From Helichrysum umbraculigerum (taxonomy: Eukaryota; Streptophyta; Magnoliopsida; Asterales; Asteraceae), in NCBI GenBank assembly GCA_949592205.1, contig CATIUR010000001.1, positions 3,946,001-4,010,000 of the forward strand: 64,000 bases of DNA. Direction: 5' to 3'. This document shows, in pieces, positions 33,614 to 46,023 of the stretch (its first letter is position 1; the number at the start of each line of letters is the position of its first letter). The notes under the pieces were generated by a model, which searched no databases, was not told the DNA's origin, and was given only the letters and a program-made list of their open reading frames with translations. The translations under genes and the position numbers were made by a program.

Positions 33614-35643
33614 GGTGCCTTGGGTTCACATTTTAGCCACCCCTTATCTTTCTTTCTACACACCTTCCTACATTCTCTAAAATCATTAATTATGTAATAG
33701 TTAGTAGTAACTAGCTTAGCAATGTAACGCTTTGAAATATTTGGAAGTGATATAAGCATCGTTTCGCTCGCAATAATTATGGGTAATATCTATCATTTTC
33801 TTTTATTGATTATTTGTAATGTTCTTGTTTGATGTTTATGATTTATTAATATTATAAATGTTTATTGCCATGATCCGCGAGTAGTTGTTTATATGTTTGC
33901 CATGATTTAGATAGTTATAATGGAATGATATTAAATATTGTGAAGTAATGTGACGGCCCCTATTCGACTGTTCTCGGATATAGTGCTGGAAACACTTTAT
34001 GCGGAGTACAAACGTACGAAAGTCTGAGAAAGACCGAAGGTAGTTATATTACGGATCAATACTATAAAAGTGCTAAATGAATTTCTGTTTATAGTTTAAT
34101 TATAATATTATGAACGAATGATGGCATGTTTGGCCAACCGCTTATGACCAGACTACCCCAACTTATTCCGGTAGGGTAAAACCTATTTATGCGACTATTC
34201 ATTCAATAGACGATGTCATGATACGGACAACTCTGACGACCGAGATTGGGGAATAGGATTCGAGGGTAGTCGTTGGCCGATGTGTTCAGTACATTTGGGA
34301 GAACTTCCGGTGTATTGTAATTGTTTGTGTTTACTATCCATGTGACATATCTTCTATCTGATTGCGGACAACTCTACATTAGTTAGTTGATAGGATCGTA
34401 AAAACAACTCATTCCAACATAGTTTAAATTTATAAAAAGAAACTTATATGAATGGGAATTATTGTACTTTGTTATTGTTTAAATATATGACACTAGACCT
34501 AATTTATGGAGTACCCTTTCCAGTTATCCACGTGACTACAACTTAGATATTAGGGAGTCATGAACCTTAAATGTGATAAGTAGTTATCTGTGCCCATGAC
34601 ATGCAATAAGTAAGACACAGTGAAACCACTCGTTGTACATATTAGATTTACATTTCTGCACTTCTTTACATTTAGTTAGTTTAGAGTGTCACTTTCACTG
34701 TCGATTACTCTTGACCGCGTGTTGGATGTAAGAAGCCGTGGAACTACCATGTAAAGTACACTGTCTAATTACTGAAAGGCATGGTCTGCATATGAAACAC
34801 GTTTTAACAAACTGCGAATAATCCAGGGTTGTATAACTGTTTGAAAAGGAGAGGTCTAAGTCATAAATCAAAGTAATTAGAGTTTAAGAAAGGTATTAAC
34901 AAGATCTAGGAAAGTAAAGTCCAAGTGACCTAGGATACATAAACCCCCTTGATCTTACATATTTGATTATTTAAACATAACAAGTTAATAATTAGTTACA
35001 CAATTAGAAGAACGAGAGATAAGCTTAGGTGTTAAGAACGGTCGGATCTATGAGACGATACACTACTTTATTCATGTACCTTGGTGTTTAACCAAGATAG
35101 GTTGCTTATCTTTCAACTAGTTAAGTATTGGAAGTCTAGCGTATTGCTCCGATCAGAATCATGGTAACCTAGCTCCTAGTGGCATGCCAATGGGAAATTA
35201 GTTGGTAGGGTTCTAGTGTTTACACCAAGTTCTGTCAATCTATTAATCTGAAAGTGTCCCCATCATAAACACCTTCCCAACAATATATTATCTCAAGTCA
35301 TGGTAAACCGCGTCTTCCTTATCCTTAGTTGTTACTTATATGCTAGCTAGTTCATTTTAGTTTTATTGCTTTAGTAGTTTAAATTAGATAAAAACTCAAA
35401 CAAAACCAACTATCTGAACCCTATCTTGAAGACTTAATTATCCAAACAAGCTCTGTTTCAAATTCGACAGTCTGGAGACAATCCTGATCATCCTTACCAC
35501 GTACTAGTATCAGGTACTAGTACCTAATGCCAGTAGGTAGTTCGGAAGTTTAGGCCCCGAGCAAAACAAATTTTAAAACCCCCCTGATCGCCCCCTCAGT
35601 CGTTACAACAACACCAACGACACTGACGGCTAGGGGCGCATCA

Positions 35644-35763
35644 GTCGCCTATAGCGACACTAATCTAATGTCGCTAATTAATTAAAAATCATAAATCCAG
35701 CGACACTCACCTAGTGTCGCCTAACTAGTGTCGCCTATAGCGACACTAGCCCAGTGTCGCCAA
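35644..35763. repeat. GTCGC/GCGAC palindrome cluster
   Basis: Eight TGTCGC/GTCGCC or GCGACA motifs in 120 bp, including two perfect stems GTCGCCTATAGCGAC. Similar motifs occur in subterminal regions of plant CACTA-type elements, but no CACTA terminus was seen. Confidence 0.75.
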
Positions 35764-36861
35764 AAACAGAATGGAATTATTTTCCTAAGTATAAGAGTAT
35801 GTAATACTAAACAAATCAAACACGAGACGACGTATACACAAGACATATTACAAACCGTCACCAACGGGCCGTACACATTTTCAAAACACAAACAAACAAA
35901 TCAAACCAAATCATTTGGACATTACTAGTTGGATGAACAACTAGCATGGACGGTCTCTTGAGACGTCTACATATACTAATAACCTTGCGCGTTTTGAAAG
36001 CCCAGCAGGTTATAGTCTTCGGACAACTCATTTTACTACATCACATTTGCTTCACAACATATAATCAGACTCAGGTGAGTCTCATAGCCCCTCATTTTAC
36101 TGTTTTAAACCTAGGGGTGGGAATACATGCTCAGTTTTATTTACATGTGAACACAAGTACTAAACCTCGATATATTGACTGCATGAGTTGTTTTTACTAA
36201 TCATGAAGCCCTCCACATCATAGTTTGTTAGTATGGATTTAGCGCGAGTGTTAGTGTATGGTACCATATGGGATTGACAATCCCCTTCCGGGGTAGTTGC
36301 GCTACCACGACTGCGGTCGAACGGACACATTATCATTTGTTCACACATGTGTATGATTAGGCACATGCAGGAGGCAAACTCGATCAGGCACTTGATTGTG
36401 ATCCTGACCCCTCAGTTAAGCTCAAACTATGAGCTCATGGCAGTAATATACACATTTATTTGATTTATTTCAAATCATTATACTAAATCTTGTGGTTCAT
36501 ACATTGTTATTTCATCATTACACCTGTGAGCTCACCAGCTTTTAGCTGACCTTTTAGCATGTATTCGTAGGTACTCAGCAGCAGTAGGTCTGCTCAGGAC
36601 ATACATAGCTCGAGTCGCATGCAAACAATCAAGAGATTTTCCTGCATTATTATATTTTGTAAAAGTAGTAATGCCATAGAATCTCTCAGATAGGTTACCA
36701 AGCTTTTGTAACTATAAATTATTGTAAACTTTTATTACAATCAATGTATTTTGTTTAAAACGACGCATATAGAGTCGTTCATTATATCTTTGTGCTTTGA
36801 TTATTGAATAGTCGCGCCCCGACCCGATTCGCTTTCACAACCCGAATTTGGGGGTGCGACA
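35755..36861. mobile_element. LTR-like block bounded by TGTCGC...GCGACA
   Basis: Starts TGTCGCCAAAA and ends GGGGGTGCGACA with complementary 6-bp termini, 1107 bp. GAGCTCACCAGCTTTTAGCTG near 36530 and a TATA-free GC-rich end are in the style of Ty3/gypsy LTRs. No target duplication matches at the chosen ends, so boundaries are uncertain and a solo or truncated LTR is only the best guess. Confidence 0.45.
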
Positions 36862-38040
36862 AAAATACACATATACTGCACACTTCTTTCCTTGCAAAGA
36901 GAGAGTTGGGCTTATTATACTGTCTAGACTTTTTCAATACTGGGTCTAACTAGATTTATATAGGGTTAGGGTAACTGAATAAGTATCACAATAGTTTTTC
37001 TATGTGCATCTTATATGCTATCTATCTTATATACAAAATGTCAATACCGCTGACATCACTAAAGCTGATTTGTCACACTCTCAGGCCATAGCCTTGATGA
37101 CATGTCTTCCTATCATGAATTTGCTGATGTCATATTCTTCATAAAGTTAATTTAGTTATTAGTTAATTAGTTAAAAATAAATAAATAAAGGTTGTTAATT
37201 AAATACTTAATTTAATTTTTGCCATGTGTTTGCAACTTCCAAAAAAATTATGCAGAAGCAATTAAATCTGTTTCTTTCATTGGGCTTTTGGTGCATGCCT
37301 GAATTTAATAAATGTTATTTCCTAGGTATTGCCTCCTCTTTGCACGCTTTGTCAGAAGCCTTTTCAGTATTCGATGGAAGTCTAAAAACTTATCTTTCAC
37401 ACTTTGATCTGATTCGTTTACCATGTATGCTTTGTCACCCGCCTAAAAATTTGAACGGCTCAGTTAGCTTATTTTATTTTTCTTCTTTCGTCCAATTTCA
37501 CACACTATTCTTCTCTCTATCATCTTCTACACAAGGTTAGTTTTCTTCTTCATTCGATTATTTCTTTGTTAATTACCTAATTTTCTGTTTTTGTTAAATT
37601 AATATGTACAATATATTTGAATGGAGCTCATATAGTCAAATTGAGCACATGTGATGGGTTTTGATTTGTATTTTTATGATTGATTTACGTAGGATTGGAA
37701 CCTAGTCCAAATCGATCATCTACGTTCGTTCTCTTATGCGGTAATATACCGCTTTCATATATTCTCTTTTTCTTTATGGTGTGTATGTGTATGTATGATT
37801 ATCTTTTGATTTGTTTTTGAAGCAGATGCGGGAGTTATTACTTGCTGAAAGTGGATTAATATATCGTGATTTGGTGGTTTTCATTTTCAGCTCAGTTTCT
37901 CCATATTTGGAAGTCGATTAGTAAGTTTTATGTACCTTTAGATCTTAAATTATGTTTATATTGAAATACATGCTTGTGTAATTTTCATAAGGTTATTCGA
38001 AACATTATAATTTTGTGAATTAAAGAAAATGATGTGAATC
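36862..38040. other. Unassigned AT-rich region
   Basis: No assignable gene. Short frames are not conserved-looking. The region 37500-37850 has leader- and intron-like pyrimidine tracts that could belong to degraded gene sequence. Confidence 0.4.
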
Positions 38041-38097
38041 TACAAGGATGCACACCATGTGTTTGATAAAATGACAAGGAAGAATTTAGTTAGTCGG
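38041..38097 (+). pseudogene. Pentatricopeptide-repeat-like scrap
   Basis: Nineteen codons read YKDAHHVFDKMTRKNLVSR, which resembles the VFDxMxxRNxVSW half of a plant PLS-type PPR motif. It is followed shortly by stops, and no further repeats are open nearby. This is a single-motif match, so it may be coincidence. Confidence 0.35.
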
Positions 38098-40740
38098 GTA
38101 CCATTTTGAATGGAAGCTTTGTTTGCTTTTTAGGCATTTACGATTTTTGTTTCGTTTGGATCTGGTCAGTGGTGATGATTTATATTTGACTATAGAATGA
38201 GATGTTTGCCTACATCATTAAAAGAAGTTATAGGTAAATATGTTTAAGTTTTGGTGATTAAACTTCGACACTAATAATTTTTCTAGACTAACATTTACCT
38301 GGTTCTGTAGCATTGACTTTGTCTTAACAAACTTGATGTTCTGATATTTTGTTTTATGAGGATTCTTAAAGAAAGATGGGTGCTTTAAATATGAAGACGA
38401 TGATCAAAACTGTACGATTAGTAGAAATTTTAGGTAGCTTCTATCTATCCATCTCTTCTAATCTTATCCTCCGTTATTTGTTTTCTTTAGCCAAATTTTG
38501 TTTTGTGATAATCATAGGTTTGGTTTTGATGAATTTAATTTCAGTTGGATTTTGTGTATGTGCTCTTTTATCCATTTTTGTTTGTAGGTGTAGGTGATTC
38601 TTATCTATATGCTTCAACAAAGGAAATACCAACTCTACCCACTATGATTTTCAATAAGAAGACACGTGTACAAGTTATTAAGAATTCCCTATACATTTTC
38701 TTGCTAATGAACTTAATTAAGCGTATAAGGTAAACATGAATGATAAAAGCTTTCGTTTAATTTTTGATTAGGTGGTAATGGAATATTCGGTTGATGTGAA
38801 TCATACATTCATACTATAGATTAGCTTATTTTGATTCACTGCAGTGTGGGCCATTTATTATTTACATAGCTCTTCAAGTGATATGCTCCTATATCCTATG
38901 ATTGTGCCTGCTTCTTTATGGTTTTTCCTTATAGGTTTATGGTAGCAAAAAATATACATTGCAGTTGGAAATAAGGTAAAGTCAAATATGAGAACACTAA
39001 TCTGGAAGGTTGTAATATGAATATCGTGGTACTATATCTGGAAAAATAGTAAATTATGAGGGTGTTTGGATCTAAATTCTTGACTCCTGTTTCGTTTAAT
39101 GAAGTGCAAGCAATCATACAAAAAACTTTCATTTCCTGAAGGTCACATGAGTTTTGTGAATCTTTCAACACCTTGTGTGGTCATGGCATTTGGCTCCACT
39201 TATATATATCTAGCACTTGGATAGGTATGATTCATTGGATTACAAGTACGTTTCTATTTAATGGTTTATTTTATTGTAGTTGATTTTGATTTTATTCAAG
39301 CTTAATAATAAGCTCTTCTATTGGAATGCACTCAGAAAAGGGTTCATGCCAAGACTAAAGGATCATATAGGTATTGCCTTTACTATTTCCTTTCTTATAA
39401 ATGTAATTATCCATCTTTTGGAGTTGCAGATTGCTATATACTTTATTTGTATTAAAGAAGCTTGGAATTTGGATCAAAGAACTGCAACTTCATGCTGTAA
39501 ACATCATATCATCATTGATCGGCATATACAAATGTTCGAATAAGCACAAATTTTAAATTTGCCAAACTTCATTCATCATCATGTATTCCCCTTTATTTGG
39601 TTCTTTTTAAACTGAATATTAAGACTATATGGCTTTAGATAACAATTGGCATTAAAGTAGCTTCCTTTTTACTATCTAAATATGCATTTGATGTTTTTTT
39701 TTTGAGCCAATTGTTACAGCCTCACAAAGTTGTATTAACTTTTTGAACCTTGCAATTCACTTTTCCTATTTTAGATTTTTATTCTTAAAGCTGTTCCTTT
39801 TGATTTTGTTATTTTAGGATGATTGTTTGTTTAGGTACGTAGTGTTTGTTGTAACTCATAATGATGGTATAGTATGGCATTGTGGATGGATCATAAATTC
39901 TGTTAACGTTCGTGATTTATAATCGAAAAGGTTGAGTCGAGAATATTTCATTTGTTACAGTTATCTAATAAGTCATGCGCCGATGATTTCAAACATAGTT
40001 GAAACTCGATTGTATAATTAAGTGGATGTTAAATACATTAGACCACATTTTCAAACTAACTTTTGTGGCATGTTTTCCGAAAACGATCACTTATGTTTAA
40101 AGTTATATATTTGTTCACTTTAACGTAGAACATTTACATATATTATTTTATCTACGGAGTATAACCTTTTCTAATGTCTGCTATATGTGAAGTGAAGCTT
40201 TTGGATGGAAGTGGACTTCAAAATTACGGAATCTCAATCTGGATCATGCAAATTGCAAACGCAAAGACTAAATCAATATGTACCCAAGTCTGTCTAGCGG
40301 TGGTGATGAAAAATGAGGGGAGTAATAAAGTGTTGTTTTTACATGTGATGATTATAAATATATGTATGGTGATCAAAAATATATAGCATCTGGTATGCTA
40401 ACAAAGAGAAGAAGACATTAAGTCATTGTTAAAGAGGTGAGAAATTGCCCATAATATACATAGTGGCAACGACAATATAACAAGTTATTAGTAACAAATA
40501 GTAATATGAGTAATTAGTATCACTTTCCTACGTTGTGATTAATAATTGTATTTCCAGTAGATAATTTTTAACTTTTAATATAAGGTCAATTTAAATTTAA
40601 ATGTGCTATGTAAATAAAACTTTTTTTTTATCGAAGCTATGTAAATTAAACTGGACGTATATATATGTCCGACGCAAAGCTTTAGGTAGATTCCGCCCGG
40701 TCGAGTGTGTGTGCATGGTAAATAATAATATATAATATTA
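38098..40740. other. Unassigned region, gene-like composition in places
   Basis: Several short plus-strand frames with intron-like spacing (for example near 38376-38730 and 39300-39540), but no family recognised and no long open frame. Confidence 0.35.
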
Positions 40741-40870
40741 TAGGTGGCAAAACGGGCGGGTTGAGCGGGTACGGGCTCCGGGTCATAACGGGCACATGTC
40801 TAAATGGGTACGGGTCTAGATGGGCACGGGTCTAGACGGGCTTGGGTCAAAACGGGCTATTTGAAAATTT
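40741..40870. mobile_element. hAT-type MITE fragment
   Basis: AGGTGGCAAAACGGGCGGGT followed by repeated ACGGGTCTAGA/GGGCACGGGTC motifs. This is the usual text of a dispersed hAT-like MITE family in plants. The other end was not identified. Related GGGTCAAAACGGG-style text occurs near 6085, 48630 and 54170. Confidence 0.5.
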
Positions 40871-41035
40871 AGTCAAAAGTGTTTTTTTTTTTTTTGTCAT
40901 CTTTTTCTTTTAATTTACTTATGAATGAATCTCTTATACAATTGTTATTCAAAAGTTATAAATTATAAGTTATAAAAACAATATTTCATTACAAAATGAA
41001 TATATCATGTTCCACACTTCCACGCTAACACGAAA

Positions 41036-41039
<4 letters not shown>

Positions 41040-41087
<48 letters not shown>
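41040..41087. repeat. (TAA)n microsatellite
   Basis: About 16 trinucleotide units. Confidence 0.97.
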
Positions 41088-41089
<2 letters not shown>

Positions 41090-41243
41090 GTCTACATAGA
41101 CTTAAATAATACTACGTAGTCGAACAATATTAAAATGATCATTAATCATAATGTAACAAAGATGTTTATAGTCTGGAAATAGTGAAAAATGTACCATTTG
41201 GAATGAGCAAAGTAGGAAGTACTCCGTATCAATAAAAAGGTTA

Positions 41244-41290
41244 CTAGTCCATAACCCACGCAATGCATCGGTAATGCATTATTAATAAAA
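41244..41290 (-). mobile_element. Helitron-like 3' terminus (minus orientation)
   Basis: Read on the minus strand: GCATTGCGTGGGTTATGGA then CTAG|T. A TGCAT...ATGCA stem lies just before it. This matches the plant Helitron 3' end form (GCATTGCG-rich hairpin region, then CTRR before T). The element would extend to higher coordinates; its TC start was not found. Confidence 0.6.
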
Positions 41291-41574
41291 TGCAACGGTA
41301 ATGCATTATATAACATTTATTATTCGAAGGTGGCTTTGAAAAAAAAAAGGTTTGTTTGTGTTCATTTGACATATTGACAAACAAATTCTTATTCGTTTGC
41401 GTTCATGAACATGAACAACATAATCGTTCATTTATTCATTCGTGTCCGTTCATTTGTTTAAAAAATCTTAATGTACGAACTTGAACATGCTCCGCTCGTT
41501 CTCATTCGACTCAAATACTGGCCTAATACCATTGTAAATATTTGTTAATTTTGCATCATCACATTTCTATTATT

Positions 41575-41800
41575 ATTGAGGGTTTTATCCTCAAGGTCAT
41601 GGGTTCAAACCCATGGGGGGACATATAGGGGATTTATCCCCTATAAAGGCCGGAGGTCCTTTCTACCTTTGGTAGAACCGGAAGCAGCCTCTCTATCTTA
41701 GGATAGGGGTAAGGCTGTCTACATCTAACCTCCCCCATAGACCGTCCTAAACGGTATTGGGCCCTAACCCGCGGAAGGCGGTATGGGATCTTACCTTACC
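41575..41800 (+). mobile_element. Au-like SINE
   Basis: The pol III B-box-like GGGTTCAAACCC is at about 41608. The body has the strongly conserved Au-SINE text GCAGCCTCTCTATC, GGGGTAAGGCTGTCTACAT and CTAACCTCCCCCATAGACC. It ends in a GGTATGGGATCTTACC region with a short ACCTT repeat. No clear target duplication was defined. Confidence 0.75.
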
Positions 41801-42154
41801 TTACCTTTACATTTCTATTATTATTATGAATATTGGGTAAACAAGTTCGTTGTTTTTGTGAAGTAAATACCAATTACCCAAGTGGATATAAAATAACACG
41901 TATGAATAGTTGGACTTTAAACAAAATAAATAAAGTTTAAGTGTTCAGTATCTAAAGAATAATTAAAAATTATCACGTATGAGACCGTCAAAGACACAAA
42001 CTTATATGTTATACTTAGATTAGATTAAGTTATTTTATTCCAACTATTCAAACAATATGTTGATTGTTCTTTAGTTTTGAAATAAATAAAAAGATGTATA
42101 TTAATCTATAGAGATATTATAGTTAATAAATAATATATTTATGATTAAGTATAG
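41801..42154. other. Unassigned AT-rich spacer
   Basis: No coding or repeat signal recognised between the SINE and the Mutator element. Confidence 0.5.
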
Positions 42155-42163
42155 AGTAATTAA

Positions 42164-43590
42164 GACTTTTTTCCACTGTTCGTCCATGTGGTTTGTTTAG
42201 AATTTCACTCGTCGTCCTTGTACTTTTTTTTTGGCAATAGTCGTCCCTGTGGTTGCTAATTCTTGCACTCGTAGTCCTTATCACTAACGGCCGTTAGTTT
42301 TCTTCGTTAAAAGACCATCCGTGTAATTTTTTTTTTCAAATTTAAAGTTTATTTAAATTTAATATTATTTTTAATTGTACTTAGCTAATTTATTTTTCGA
42401 ATAATCTAATCAATTTAATTTAATTATTTTAATCAGTTTTTTCGTGACAATTAATTTATTCTATTTTTTAGTGTTCCGATCTATATAAACCCACTAAAAA
42501 TATAAATAGTTTAAAAATATAATAGTTTTTTAAAGAGTTTATTCTCTTAATTTTACATATCAACGTCGATTTCATGACTCCGTATAGACAATTCTACATT
42601 CCTACATATATATTGCTAATAGTTTTGTATATTATGAACGTACTCAAATTGCATATTATCAACATGTAACATTTGTTTTTGAGTTAATTGAAGAAAAAAT
42701 TGTGAAATACTAAATTGCAATAACTACGTAACGTATAGTATTATTATACTACGTATGTTGAATATTATGTATTTTTTCTTTCAAATAACCGACACATATT
42801 AAATTATGTAAATTAGTAGAAAAATTATACGGATAGTAACTGATAATTTTTTACATTGTTTTTTTAATAAAAATTATGGTATTCTTAAGGGGTCGATGTA
42901 GATTATGACACTTACAAAGATTAGAATAAGAAAATATTTAAATTAATCAATTTAATTGTCAAAAATAAAATAACTATTACTAAAAAAGAAAATTAACTAA
43001 ATACAGTTATTTAATACTATACGCTACGTAGTTATTGCAATTTAGTATTTTATAATTTTTTCTTCAATTAACTCAAAAATAAATGTTACATGTTGATACT
43101 GTGCAATTTGATTACGTTCATAATATAAAAAAACTATTAGCAATATATATGTAGGCATGTAGAATTGTCTATACGGAGTCATGAAATCAACGATGATATG
43201 TAAAATTAAAAGTATAAACTATTTAAAAACTTTTATATTTTTAAACTATTTATATTTTTAGTGGGTTTATATAGATCGGGACACTTAAAAAATAGAATAA
43301 AATTAATTGTCACGAAAAAAACCGATTAAAATAATTAAATTAAATTAATTAGATTATTCAAAAAATAAATTAGCTAAGTGCAATTAAAAATAATATTAAA
43401 TTTAGATAAACTTAAAATTTGAAAAAAGATAACATAGATGGTCCTTTAACGAAGAAAACTAACGACCGTTAGTGACAAGGACTGCGAGTGCAAGAATTAG
43501 CAACCACAAGGATGACCAGTGCAAAAAAAAGTACAAGGACGACGAGTGAAATTCTAGACAAACCACAAGGATGAACCATATAAAAAAGTC
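42164..43590. mobile_element. Non-autonomous Mutator-like foldback element (1.43 kb)
   Basis: Two long inverted arms, about 42164-42750 and 43010-43590, pair over nearly 600 bp. A loop of about 260 bp separates them. Terminal GACTTTTTT/AAAAAAGTC and conserved text TCACTCGTCGTCCTTGTAC are present in both arms. A perfect 9-bp target duplication, AGTAATTAA, lies at 42155-42163 and 43591-43599, diagnostic of Mutator-like elements. No transposase frame is inside. Confidence 0.95.
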
Positions 43591-43599
43591 AGTAATTAA

Positions 43600-43934
43600 T
43601 GGTTAAACTTACTATATTGATCTAGTCAAATGAGAAGGGTAGAACAGGTATTTCTGATATTTCATCTAAAATTTTTAAGGCTCCTACCCTAAATGAATTA
43701 TAAGAGGTAATAGATTATATGGGAATAGCAAAGTTAGAAAAAAAAAATCTGAAAATAGCAATTAAATTATATTGGTGTAATATGGAAATAGCAAAAAACC
43801 TTTACAAACAAGGTTTTTCCATTCACCGTCTACAGTAGAAGGTGTTAATAAATTCGCCCATTGAGTCCATAGAAATTTTCAACTTTTGCCAATTTGATCC
43901 ATTCCTTTAATTGATGTAGTCCAAAACTACCCAA
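43600..43934. other. Unassigned AT-rich spacer
   Basis: No gene seen. There are intervals of poly-A and short frames only. Confidence 0.5.
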
Positions 43935-44287
43935 TATGGGTGTGTTTGGTGATGAGCTTTTAGGAGCTTTTGAGAGCTTTAAGATTTTAATTAAAAAAGC
44001 TCCTACAAAATAAAAGCCTCGTTTGGTGAACAAGCTGTAAGATTTTATTTTGGAACTAAAAGCTCTAATTTTGAACGCTACTATTAGAAGCGTTAGAACT
44101 TGAAATGAGCTTTTGATCTTGATATTTACTTAATTACCCCTGCAAGTTATATTGTTAACCACACACATGTTGCACAATGCACCTAACTTTAATTTCATTT
44201 CCTTTATTTCATACGGTTTGCTCTGTCTCTTCATTGGTCCAGAGTAATTAATTAACAAATATTTATACATACAATGATGATATGCTA

Positions 44288-44290
44288 GTA

Positions 44291-44339
<49 letters not shown>

Positions 44340-44355
44340 TAATAATAATAATAGC
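44288..44355. repeat. (TAA)n microsatellite
   Basis: About 20 units with small interruptions. Confidence 0.95.
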
Positions 44356-44705
44356 TATAAATGCATTTTTGAAAATTTGCTACTGGTCTACCAATATATT
44401 TAACTAGACTGGATTATATATATGGTTTGCTTCGGTGTCTTATATTTATGTGCATATAACATATTTAATTTATGGACCATTGACATATGTTGTATTTACC
44501 TGTTGATATATTATAGTGTTAATGAAAATTTTTCTATGTTTACTAAAAAATGCTATGTTATTTGTATAATATAATTTTTGCTTAAGATCAATTAAGTTTA
44601 TAATTATGTCCTTTTACGTCATTTTACATTTTGTAGATACCGCTACAGCTACTCTACCAAACACTTTTATACAAACAAAAGCTACAGCTAACAGCTATAG
44701 CCTAC

Positions 44706-45069
44706 GGCTATGTTTGGCGAGGAGCTTTTCAGAGCTTTTAGGAGCTTTAGCTTTTAATATTAAAAATAAAAGCTCCAAAAATAATAAAAGCCTTGTTTGG
44801 TGTGTAGTAGCTGTAGCTTTTAATTTAAATGAAAAGCTCCAAATTGAAAAGCTGGTGTGTAGTAGCTGTAGCTTTTAATTTAAATGAAAAGCTCCTTTTA
44901 AGTTATTTTATACTTCAAAGTTACAGCTACAGTTAGTTTGCCAAACAATTTTACAGAAACAAAGTTACAGCTTACAGCTTGAACTTACAGCTACAGCCTA
45001 CAGCTACAACCAACAGCTACAGCTTACAGCTACAGCTACAGCCTACAGCTAGTTTTGCCAAACATACCC
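44706..45069. mobile_element. Nested Tourist-like MITE, inner element
   Basis: GGCTATGTTTGGCGA at the left and GCCAAACATACCC at the right, flanked by TAC on both sides (44703-44705 and 45070-45072). The same AGCTTTTAG/GAGCTTTT text as the outer element indicates self-insertion. An internal direct repeat, GGTGTGTAGTAGCTGTAGCT, occurs near 44799 and 44853. Confidence 0.65.
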
Positions 45070-45144
45070 TACAGCTACATCTTACAGCTAACAGCTAAAG
45101 CCTACAGCTACAGCTTACAGCTACTTTTGCCAAACAGACCCTAT

Positions 45145-45591
45145 GTAAGGACAAATACCCAGAATCACCCATTACCAAAGCTTATGGGCAAAAATTGCCG
45201 GTACTAAGGTCTAATATATGAAAAATGGCTACAAATGAAACGGGTTGACTGAATTGATTTAGAAAGGTCAGAAGTCGTCTAACATGTATACGAAGGGGAA
45301 GGGGAAGGGGCGAAGGGTGTTCGATGTCCTAAATTTTTTATTTGGAAGAAATTACCTTATGAATTACTCACATGATGTATAATATGTTCTTACATGGATA
45401 ATACAACTCACTGGGAAGCTTACAGGAATGCTTTATTTAAATGGTTTGCTACGCCAACAATAGGGCAAGGACAAAGCTTACACATTCTTTTTAGTTTGAG
45501 TGCGCTAGGGAGCTACTATTAAAAAATGTAAGCCATATTAAAATAATCACAAGTCCCGAGCTGTGAGTTGTGTCAATTACCATAAAAGGGT
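45145..45591. other. Unassigned spacer
   Basis: Short simple-sequence tract GAAGGGGAAGGGGAAGGGGC near 45292; otherwise nothing recognised. Confidence 0.5.
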
Positions 45592-45594
45592 TAA

Positions 45595-46023
45595 GGGTGT
45601 GTTTGGCAACCATTTTCTAAGGGATTATCGGGGATTCTAAGAGATTGAGCTTCTAGTTTTAAAAAGCTCAATCCCTTATAAAACTACAATCCTTGTTTGG
45701 TACAAAGGGTAGAGTTGGGATTCTTCAAAAAATAATCCCTTAAATGAGAATCTCTTTAAACTAGCTTCTCTTAAGAATCTCCATCCCCTCATTACTAAAT
45801 TACTATATTACCCTTCTTTTAATTATTAAAAATGTAGAGTAATAATATGTCACGTCCATTTACGTCATTTTACACTCATAAACTCCAGCCCCAACTAATT
45901 TGCCAAACACTTCTAGAAAAATATAATATCCAGCTCCAGCTCAAAACAAAAACTTCAGCTCCAGCTCCAGCTTCAAGCTTCCATCTCCATCTCCAACTCC
46001 AGCTAGTTTCGCCAAACACACCC
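45595..46023. mobile_element. Tourist-like MITE with TAA duplication (429 bp)
   Basis: Inverted termini GGGTGTGTTTGGC and GCCAAACACACCC, with the 3-bp target duplication TAA at 45592-45594 and 46024-46026. TAA/TTA duplications are typical of PIF/Harbinger (Tourist) elements. Confidence 0.85.

Larger units (their letters stand above)
25409..35643 (+). mobile_element. Large non-autonomous LTR element (LARD-like), 5'-truncated
   Basis: About 10.2 kb. The 3' LTR (32875-35643) is 2.77 kb and starts TGATATCGCG and ends GCGCATCA. The 5' LTR keeps only its last 1005 bp (25409-26413). A tRNA-Asp-type primer site follows directly. The interior (26414-32874) has one stop-interrupted gag-like frame, no reverse transcriptase or integrase, and a nested 2.26-kb solo LTR. 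LTR overlap differs at roughly 22 sites per kb by eye, clearly older than the TR-GAG insertion. The tRNA-Asp primer suggests a derivative of the Athila/Tat branch of Ty3/gypsy. Confidence 0.88.
32875..35643 (+). repeat. 3' LTR of LARD-like element
   Basis: 2769 bp with TGAT...ATCA ends. The first part (to about 33600) contains a GC-rich block and 30-bp tandem repeats. A TATA box lies at 33606. The last kilobase matches the 5' remnant. Confidence 0.85.
43938..45141. mobile_element. Tourist-like MITE, outer element of a nest
   Basis: Starts GGGTGTGTTTGGTGA and ends GCCAAACAGACCC, with a 3-bp duplication TAT on each side (43935-43937 and 45142-45144). It has been enlarged by a nested copy (44706-45069) and a (TAA)n tract. 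The last 150 bp are a run of ACAGCTACAGCTTACAGCT-like hexamers. Confidence 0.65.

Noticed and set aside
35755..36861. Confident solo LTR call
   Set aside because: Termini are complementary, but no 5-bp target duplication matches, so it was kept only as LTR-like.
41600..41625. tRNA gene around GGGTTCAAACCC
   Set aside because: Only the B-box arm is present and the rest is Au-SINE body text.
44130..44339. Minus frame with a long leucine run
   Set aside because: It is only a translation of the (TAA)n microsatellite.
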